Positions 7,486 through 12,288 of a stretch of 12,288 nucleotides of DNA are shown here, in pieces. The DNA comes from Pseudomonadota bacterium (GTDB taxonomy: Bacteria; Pseudomonadota; Alphaproteobacteria; Sphingomonadales; Sphingomonadaceae), in the NCBI GenBank assembly GCA_963205285.1, contig CAUJJQ010000001.1, forward strand, positions 1 to 12,288, in the 5' to 3' direction. Within the stretch, counting starts at the first letter, position 1, and every line of letters starts with the position of its first letter. A model generated the notes under the pieces. The model was not told where the DNA came from. It saw nothing but the letters and a program-made list of their open reading frames with translations, and ran no database searches. Made by a program: the position numbers and the translations under genes.

Positions 7486-8636
7486 ACCTTTGTCGCACTG
7501 ACACCATCCAGAACATGCGTGCAGCCCAGCGCGAGCGGGTCATCGTCGGGCGAAAGCGCGGCGATGGTCACCCACCCCTCCGCACGCAGCGTATCGGCGG
7601 CGCGCACATCATGGCCGATGGGCAGGAACAGGCGCGCAGCCTCCCCCGCCGAACGGCCAAGCCCTGCCATGATCAGCGGGTCGGGATAGAGCGAGAAACC
7701 GACTGCCGCTTCGCTGCGACCATTGGCATGCGAAATGGTGTAGCTGCCGCCGCGACCGATCGAAAATGCCCCAAATCGGCCCTGCGTATCGGCTGGATAT
7801 TGCGCAAAAAAGGAAAAACCAATGCCGCTTTGATATTCAAAGCCATGGCGTTCGGTGGGATCGAGCGTTACCCGCGCAGCCCCTGAAATCGCCGCATTGA
7901 CCGCGCGAAGTGCCGCTATCCGACCCGCCAGCACGCCTGCTGCATCGATGCTGGCAAGCCGTTCAATAGCGGTGTCAAAATCCCCCGTCGCTGCGAGCAA
8001 CGGCAGATAGGCGGACGCGCCAAGCCATGGCAATGCGCCGGCATCCTTGGCGTCGAGCGCGGCGCGCACCGCATCCAAATTGCCGTCTGGTAACGGCAGC
8101 GCGTGCACCGCCAATGTATCGACCAGATCGGGCAGGGTCAGATCGACGCTGATGTCGGCGACCCCTGCCGCCGCCAGCGCATCGACCGCCATTTTGGCGA
8201 TCTCGCACACGGCGGTGACAGCATCACTGCCGATCAATTCCGCGCCGATCTGCATCATTTCGCGTTCAGGCCACAGGGTGGAGGCAGCGAGTTTGGCAAC
8301 CTGCCCCGCATAGCACAGGCGCATCGGGCGCGGTTGGGCGGCCATGCTGCTCGTCGCGATACGCCCGATCTGCCGGGTTATGTCGGGCCGAATAGCGAGC
8401 GTGCGGCGCGACACTGGGTCGGTAAAGCGCAACAGGCTGTTGGCGCTTGCGTCGCCCTCTGCCGCCAGCGTTTCGCGAAATTCGGCAATTGGCGGGGCAA
8501 CACGGCGATAACCATGGCCCGCAAAAACGTCGATCAGCGCGCGCATGACGCGGCTCGCTGCCTCCGCTTCATCGGGCAGACGGTCACGCAACCCTTCGGG
8601 CAGCAACGGGGGCGGGGCGGGGTGGCTGTCGGTCAC
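7482..8636 (-). CDS. hisZ: ATP phosphoribosyltransferase regulatory subunit
   Basis: HisZ is a histidyl-tRNA-synthetase paralogue that activates the short form of HisG in the first step of histidine synthesis and helps histidine feedback. The N-terminal LLPEGLRDRLPDEA, the motif 2-like FRETLAAEGD...LLRFTDPVSRRTLAIRPDITRQIGRIA, RPMRLCYAGQV and the late GRGGSYTI stretch show the class II synthetase core. The C-terminal anticodon-binding domain is absent, as expected for HisZ. With GTG at 8636 the protein has 384 residues. A TTG at 8666 in the same frame would give 394. I prefer GTG because AAGGG lies 7 bases ahead and relatives begin close to the LLPEGLRD motif. It follows serA closely and is probably in the same transcript. 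The matching short hisG is not in the window. Confidence 0.93.
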   Translation of the reverse strand: MTDSHPAPPPLLPEGLRDRLPDEAEAASRVMRALIDVFAGHGYRRVAPPIAEFRETLAAEGDASANSLLRFTDPVSRRTLAIRPDITRQIGRIATSSMAAQPRPMRLCYAGQVAKLAASTLWPEREMMQIGAELIGSDAVTAVCEIAKMAVDALAAAGVADISVDLTLPDLVDTLAVHALPLPDGNLDAVRAALDAKDAGALPWLGASAYLPLLAATGDFDTAIERLASIDAAGVLAGRIAALRAVNAAISGAARVTLDPTERHGFEYQSGIGFSFFAQYPADTQGRFGAFSIGRGGSYTISHANGRSEAAVGFSLYPDPLIMAGLGRSAGEAARLFLPIGHDVRAADTLRAEGWVTIAALSPDDDPLALGCTHVLDGVSATKV

Positions 8637-8643
8637 CTCGCCG

Positions 8644-8648
8644 CCCTT
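8644..8648 (-). promoter_or_regulatory. Ribosome binding site supporting the hisZ GTG start
   Basis: On the minus strand AAGGG stands 7 bases before GTG at 8636. The alternative TTG at 8666, only 7 bases after the serA stop, has no comparable site. Confidence 0.45.
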
Positions 8649-8673
8649 ATCCGTCCGCTTCGCCAAATTGAAG

Positions 8674-10263
8674 CTAAAAGCGTAGCGCCTTGACCTGCTT
8701 CACCCCCTGCAACTGGCAGATTTGCCACAGCAAGGCTTCGGGCACCGCGCCATCGATGGACAGCAGCAGCACCGCCTCGCCGCCTGCTTCGCGGCGACCA
8801 AGGTGGAAGGTGCCGATATTGACCCCCGCTTCGCCAAGGGCGCCACCAATGCGTCCGATAAAACCCGGCGCGTCGGCGTTGACGACGAACAACATATCGC
8901 CTGCCAAATCCGCCTCCACCTTTATGCCATGAAGTTCAACGAGGCGCGGGGCACTGCGCCCGAAAATCGTGCCCGCGACGCTATGCTCCCCCTTTTTGGT
9001 GGCGATGGTGACGCGCAGCAAAGTGGCATAATCCCCCTCCCTATCATGGCGGATTTCGCGCACATCCAGCCCGCGTTCCTTCGCCATATGCGGGGCGTTG
9101 ACCATATTCACCGTGTCGGAATAAACGCGCATCAACCCAGCGAGGACGGCAGCGACAATCGGTTTTTGGTTCAGCGTTGCTGCCGCGCCCTCTGTCTCGA
9201 TGGCGATGGACAGGATATCTTCACCCTCCAACTGGCCGACAAGGCGGCCCAATTGTTCGGCGAGCGCCATATAGGGTTTCAACTTGGGCGCTTCCTCCGC
9301 CGACAGGCTGGGGACGTTCAGCGCATTGGTAATCCCACCATGCACCAGATAGTCGGCAATTTGTTCGGCCACCTGAATGGCGACATTGACCTGCGCCTCA
9401 TTGGTCGATGCGCCAAGATGGGGGGTGCAGATGAAATTGGGCGTGCCAAACAATGGGCTGGCCTCCGCCGGTTCAACCGCAAAGACATCGAGCGCCGCGC
9501 CGCCGACCTGTCCGCTGTCGAGCGCATCTTTGAGCGCAGCCTCATCAATCAGGCCACCGCGCGCGCAATTGACGATATGCACGCCGCGCTTTGTTTTGCG
9601 GAGGTTCTCGGCCGACAAAATGCCGCGTGTCTGGTCGGTCAGCGGTGTGTGGAGCGTGATGAAATCTGCCCGGGCGAGCAGGGTGTCGAGTTCGACCTTT
9701 TCAATCCCCAATTCCACCGCGCGTTCGGGGCTGAGGAAGGGGTCATAGGCAATAATTTTCATCCGCAGGCCGAGCGCGCGGTCGGCAACGATGCTGCCGA
9801 TATTGCCCGCGCCAATCAGCCCCAGCGTTTTGCCGGTCAGTTCAACCCCCATGAAGCGGTTTTTTTCCCACTTGCCCTGCTGGGTGGATGTGTCGGCTTC
9901 GGGTATCTGACGCGCCAGCGCAAACAGCATGGCGATCGCATGTTCTGCAGTCGTAATGCTGTTGCCAAAAGGGGTGTTCATCACCACCACCCCCTTGGCC
10001 GACGCAGCGGGAATATCGACATTATCAACGCCAATCCCCGCGCGCCCGACGACCTTCAACCGGGTCGCGGCGTCCAATATTTCATTGGTCACCTTGGTCG
10101 CGGAACGAATGGCCAGCCCGTCATAATCGCCGATAATCGCCAGCAATTCATCCTTAGTGAGGCCCGGACGTTCGTCCACCTCCACCCCGCGTTCGCGAAA
10201 AATCTGCGCCGCGCGCGGGTCCATCTTGTCGCTGATCAAAACTTTGGGCTGGCTGTTGGTCAT
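8674..10263 (-). CDS. serA: D-3-phosphoglycerate dehydrogenase
   Basis: SerA oxidises 3-phosphoglycerate to 3-phosphohydroxypyruvate with NAD, the first step of serine synthesis. With 529 residues it is the long type 1 form: catalytic and nucleotide-binding domains (to about 315), an intervening allosteric substrate-binding domain, and a C-terminal ACT domain (about 455-529) that in relatives binds serine. Visible residues are GLIGAGNIG (Rossmann GxGxxG at 151-156), NCARGGLID with Arg235, VEP with Glu264 and HLGAST with His282. The ACT segment contains DAPGFIGRIGGALGEAGVNI. The start at 10263 (MTNSQPKVLIS) has AAGGGA 7 bases ahead. The same frame runs open to 10359, but that part overlaps serC and is not SerA-like. 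It lies between serC (73 bases upstream) and hisZ, probably in one operon. Serine feedback is an inference from the ACT domain. Confidence 0.97.
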   Translation of the reverse strand: MTNSQPKVLISDKMDPRAAQIFRERGVEVDERPGLTKDELLAIIGDYDGLAIRSATKVTNEILDAATRLKVVGRAGIGVDNVDIPAASAKGVVVMNTPFGNSITTAEHAIAMLFALARQIPEADTSTQQGKWEKNRFMGVELTGKTLGLIGAGNIGSIVADRALGLRMKIIAYDPFLSPERAVELGIEKVELDTLLARADFITLHTPLTDQTRGILSAENLRKTKRGVHIVNCARGGLIDEAALKDALDSGQVGGAALDVFAVEPAEASPLFGTPNFICTPHLGASTNEAQVNVAIQVAEQIADYLVHGGITNALNVPSLSAEEAPKLKPYMALAEQLGRLVGQLEGEDILSIAIETEGAAATLNQKPIVAAVLAGLMRVYSDTVNMVNAPHMAKERGLDVREIRHDREGDYATLLRVTIATKKGEHSVAGTIFGRSAPRLVELHGIKVEADLAGDMLFVVNADAPGFIGRIGGALGEAGVNIGTFHLGRREAGGEAVLLLSIDGAVPEALLWQICQLQGVKQVKALRF

Positions 10264-10284
10264 GGGTTTATCCCTTAAATGGTG

Positions 10285-10316
10285 GCAAGTGGGGCGTGCT
10301 TTGCCCGTCACCTTGC
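10285..10316 (-). other. Intercistronic RNA hairpin between serC and serA
   Basis: In the minus-strand transcript GCAAGGTGACGGGC and GCCCCACTTGC can form an 11-bp stem with two small bulges (5, 2 and 4 bp) and a 7-base loop. It lies 21 bases upstream of the serA start and 8 bases before its AAGGGA. There is no U-run after it, so a complete intrinsic terminator is unlikely. A role in mRNA processing, stability or tuning of serA is possible. Confidence 0.35.
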
Positions 10317-10336
10317 TCGATATTTGATGTGGGGTT

Positions 10337-11461
10337 TCAGGCCGTTTGGGCGCTGGCATAGGCCCAGTCGAGCCATGGACCGAGCGCGGTTATATCCGCC
10401 GTTTCCACCGTCGCGCCGCACCAGATACGCAGCCCCGCCGGGGCATCACGGTATCCCGCAATGTCATAGGCGGCACCCTCAGCCTCCAGCAAAGCGGCCA
10501 TGCGCTTGATAAAGCCGCCATCGGCCCCTTCGACGTTCAGGCAGACGCTGGTGATTGACCGGCATGCTGCATCCCGCGCCAGATAGGATAGCCATGGCCG
10601 CGCCGTGACAATCGCATCGAGCGCGGCGGCATTGGCAAGCGTGCGTTGGCGCATCGCGCCGCCGCCCAGCGACCCCGCCCATTCGAGCGCGAAGATCGCG
10701 TCTTCCACCGCCAGCATCGACGGGGTGTTGATGGTTTCGCCCTTGAACAATCCTTCGCCCAGCGCGCCCTTGGACATCAGGCGAAAAATTTTGGGTAATG
10801 GCCATGCGGGTGTGTGGTTTTGCAGCCGATCAACCGCGCGCGGGCCGAGGATGAGGACACCATGCCCCCCTTCGCCGCCCAACACTTTCTGCCAGGAAAA
10901 GGTCGCTACGTCGATTTTGTCCCACGGCAGATCATAGGCAAAGACCGCGCTCGTTGCATCGACGAAGGACAGGCCGGCGCGATCATCGGCAATCCAGTCG
11001 CCATCGGGCACGACGACGCCCGACGTTGTGCCGTTCCAGGTGAAGAGCACATCATCTGCCCAATCGACCGCTGCCAGATCGGGCAATTCGCCATATGATG
11101 CGCGCAGGATTTTGGGGTCGAGGCGCAGTTGCTTGGTAACATCGGTGACCCAACCCTCGCCGAAACTTTCCCAAGCCAGCATGGTAATGCCGCGCGTGCC
11201 CAACATCGTCCACATCGCCATTTCAAAGGCACCGGTGTCGGATGCAGGGACGATGGCGATACGGTGCGTGTCGGGCAGCGACAGCGCATCGCGCATCAGG
11301 TTGATGCAATGCGCCAGCCGTTCTTTGCCCAGCGACGAACGGTGCGAACGGCCCATGACCGCAATGTCAAGTTTTTGGGGACTCCACCCTGGCGGCTTGG
11401 CGCAGGGACCGGAGGAAAAATATGGACGCGCAACCGCGCGCACTGGTTTTACTATCGTCAT
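10337..11461 (-). CDS. serC: Phosphoserine aminotransferase, Methanosarcina-type
   Basis: SerC transfers the amino group of glutamate to 3-phosphohydroxypyruvate, giving phosphoserine, the step after SerA. The 374-residue protein is a class V PLP aminotransferase with an N-terminal YFSSGPCAKPPGWS, GRSHRS, PASDTGAFEMAMW (cofactor phosphate region), TWNGTTSG, DATSA and the PLP-lysine segment FSWQKVLGGEGGHG (Lys192). The pattern fits the Methanosarcina/alphaproteobacterial branch (TIGR01365 as I recall) rather than E. coli SerC. The start at 11461 has AAGGAG 6 bases ahead. The frame remains open to 11560, but this extension lies in the structured leader and begins inside a palindrome. The Shine-Dalgarno is part of a hairpin, suggesting translational control. 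The gene heads the serC-serA-hisZ group. Confidence 0.95.
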   Translation of the reverse strand: MTIVKPVRAVARPYFSSGPCAKPPGWSPQKLDIAVMGRSHRSSLGKERLAHCINLMRDALSLPDTHRIAIVPASDTGAFEMAMWTMLGTRGITMLAWESFGEGWVTDVTKQLRLDPKILRASYGELPDLAAVDWADDVLFTWNGTTSGVVVPDGDWIADDRAGLSFVDATSAVFAYDLPWDKIDVATFSWQKVLGGEGGHGVLILGPRAVDRLQNHTPAWPLPKIFRLMSKGALGEGLFKGETINTPSMLAVEDAIFALEWAGSLGGGAMRQRTLANAAALDAIVTARPWLSYLARDAACRSITSVCLNVEGADGGFIKRMAALLEAEGAAYDIAGYRDAPAGLRIWCGATVETADITALGPWLDWAYASAQTA

Positions 11462-11520
11462 CAAACTCTCCTTACAGAGAGCACGCGCGGCGTTGGGACC
11501 GCGTGGCCCGTCGCCGCTCC
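11462..11520 (-). promoter_or_regulatory. Putative serC leader RNA
   Basis: The minus-strand transcript before serC can fold into two hairpins. The upstream one pairs GCGGCG (11517-11512) with CGCCGC (11492-11487), with an inner GGG/CCC stem. The downstream one is a perfect CTCTC/GAGAG stem (11481-11477 with 11470-11466) with loop TGTAAG. Its 3' arm and loop contain the AAGGAG ribosome binding site. This matches what I recall of the alphaproteobacterial serC leader (Rfam serC family, from the Corbino et al. motif set): a cis-regulatory structure ahead of serC-serA whose last stem overlaps the ribosome binding site. Opening that stem would permit SerC translation. The ligand or trigger is not known to me. 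A covariance-model search was not possible. Confidence 0.72.
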
Positions 11521-11538
11521 TAAATGGCGCTGGCCGTT

Positions 11539-11544
11539 TGTCAA
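11539..11544 (-). promoter_or_regulatory. Possible -35 element for serC
   Basis: A perfect TTGACA reads on the minus strand 78 bases before the serC start. No good -10 hexamer follows at 16-18 bases, and a start driven from here would clip the first leader hairpin. An alternative is CTGAAA and CATATG, 16 bases apart, which would put the palindrome in the promoter spacer. Both are tentative. Confidence 0.22.
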
Positions 11545-11552
11545 GGCGCATA

Positions 11553-11567
11553 TGTTGCATTGCAACA
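11553..11567. repeat. Perfect 15-bp palindrome, likely operator
   Basis: TGTTGCA-T-TGCAACA has perfect 7-bp arms around one base. It lies in the 157-base divergent region between serC and the extensin-like lipoprotein gene, 8 bases from the TTGACA on the serC side. Its position and symmetry fit a dimeric transcription factor site controlling one or both genes. The regulator is unknown. Confidence 0.55.
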
Positions 11568-11618
11568 GATTTTCAGTTGGTTACCTGCTGTTTACCATGT
11601 TGGCGTAAAGCGGGCGAT

Positions 11619-12278
11619 ATGCGTTTGCTCCTTCGTTTCAGCCCACTGGTGTTGCTCAGCCTTTCCGCCTGCTTCGGTGGGGTGGACCGGCCACAGGCCA
11701 GCAATAGCCCTGATCGCGCACCGCGCCCAAGCGTTGCCAGTAACAATCCCGATACCCGTCAATGCATGGCCGAACTAGCGCGCGCAGGCGTGCGTTTTTC
11801 GGCGCTGCCCGATCAGGATTTTGGCGGCGGCTGTCATGCCATTGGCAGCGTGCGGTTGACCGACATCGGGACGCCTGCGACCAATTTGGGGCCGATGACC
11901 TGCCCCTTGGCGCGTAATTTTGTCGCCTGGGTGCAATATGCGGTGAAGCCTGCTGCGCGGCAGGTCTATGGTGCCAATCTGGCGCGGATTGAAACCTTTG
12001 GCACCTATAATTGTCGCAACGTCAATGGTGCAAGCAGTGGGCGCTTGTCGCAACATGCCTATGCCAATGCGGTCGATGTGTCGGCCTTTGTGTTGGATGA
12101 TGGGACGCGCGTCACGGTTTTGAGCGGCTGGTCCGGCGATGGTCGTTCGCAGCAATTTTTGCGCCTTATTCACACATCAGCATGTCGCCGTTTTGGGACG
12201 GTGTTAAGCCCCGAATATAATCGCCAACATGCCAATCATTTCCATTTTGACATGAGCGGGGCAGGTTATTGCCGCTGA
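11619..12278 (+). CDS. Extensin-like C-terminal family lipoprotein
   Basis: A 219-residue protein starting with a lipoprotein signal: MRLLLRF, a hydrophobic core and the lipobox LSAC, so Cys18 would be lipidated and the protein anchored in the periplasm. A short Ser/Pro/Asn-rich linker follows. The rest matches the bacterial extensin-like C-terminal family (PF06904 as recalled): C49 to the C terminus with six further cysteines likely to pair, RLSQHAYANAVDVS (His146, Asp153) and NHFHFD (His207, His209, Asp211). The H-x6-D and HxH pattern resembles the zinc site of LAS metallopeptidases (VanY/DacB-like), so a peptidoglycan peptidase role is possible but not shown. The frame is open from 11028 through the serC region. 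The start at 11619 is chosen because the lipoprotein signal begins there. It has only a weak AAAGCGG ahead. It diverges from serC. Confidence 0.87.
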   Translation: MRLLLRFSPLVLLSLSACFGGVDRPQASNSPDRAPRPSVASNNPDTRQCMAELARAGVRFSALPDQDFGGGCHAIGSVRLTDIGTPATNLGPMTCPLARNFVAWVQYAVKPAARQVYGANLARIETFGTYNCRNVNGASSGRLSQHAYANAVDVSAFVLDDGTRVTVLSGWSGDGRSQQFLRLIHTSACRRFGTVLSPEYNRQHANHFHFDMSGAGYCR

Positions 12279-12288
12279 GGCGCATAAG

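Noticed and set aside
8722..10278. Long open frame (518 codons) on the plus strand opposite serA
   Set aside because: It is antisense to a complete SerA with all motifs, and its composition looks like a mirrored GC-rich coding frame with no recognisable domain. Such shadows are common in GC-rich DNA.
11462..11560. Extended serC start at 11560
   Set aside because: Its ATG is formed by the centre of the 15-bp palindrome, the extension is not SerC-like, and it has no ribosome binding site, whereas 11461 has AAGGAG.
11028..11618. Long upstream extension of the extensin-like protein
   Set aside because: It runs antisense through serC and would bury the lipoprotein signal in the interior of the protein.
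1..12288. Mobile elements, CRISPR arrays, tRNA or rRNA genes, prophage or defence genes
   Set aside because: Read on both strands; no repeat-spacer pattern, transposase motif, tRNA-like cloverleaf or rRNA segment was seen.

Overview
The window looks like chromosomal DNA from an alphaproteobacterium, most likely a sphingomonad. The reasons are the GC-rich coding style, the biosynthetic group serC, serA, hisZ and purA on one strand, a Methanosarcina-type SerC preceded by an RNA structure resembling the alphaproteobacterial serC leader, a spinster-like MFS transporter, and a CYP108-like P450. The assignment rests on recollection of these families and on visible motifs; no search was possible. 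No mobile element, CRISPR array, rRNA or tRNA was seen. Genes are densely packed, and no stretch over about 200 bases lacks a gene.

Left part (1-2412, minus strand). The left edge cuts an exported protein with two tandem PPC-like (bacterial pre-peptidase C-terminal) domains; its C-terminal part lies outside the window. Next to it are a rubredoxin and a cytochrome P450. The P450 stop codon and the rubredoxin start overlap as ATGA, so the two are probably translated together as an oxidation module. That pairing is unusual, because bacterial P450s normally use ferredoxins.

Centre left (2413-5050, plus strand). An AlaC-type aminotransferase diverges from the P450. Its stop codon is followed after two bases by the GTG start of a 12-TM MFS transporter, so the two probably share an mRNA. 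The divergent intergenic region carries a short palindrome, a plausible promoter and an inverted repeat just before alaC.

Centre right (5081-11461, mainly minus strand). From upstream to downstream the minus strand encodes SerC and SerA (serine biosynthesis from 3-phosphoglycerate), HisZ (regulatory subunit of the first histidine enzyme) and PurA (AMP branch of purine synthesis). A secreted alpha/beta-hydrolase on the plus strand sits between hisZ and purA. It is divergent from purA and its stop codon overlaps that of hisZ. The 5' region of serC holds a two-hairpin leader whose last stem contains the ribosome binding site. Upstream of that is a perfect 15-bp palindrome.

Right edge (11619-12278, plus strand). 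A lipoprotein of the extensin-like C-terminal family, with metallopeptidase-like His/Asp residues, is divergent from serC.

Most of the window is ordinary core metabolism. The most distinctive items are the P450-rubredoxin coupling, the serC leader with its adjacent palindrome, and the hydrolase lying within the biosynthetic group. I did not find a convincing wholly new system.
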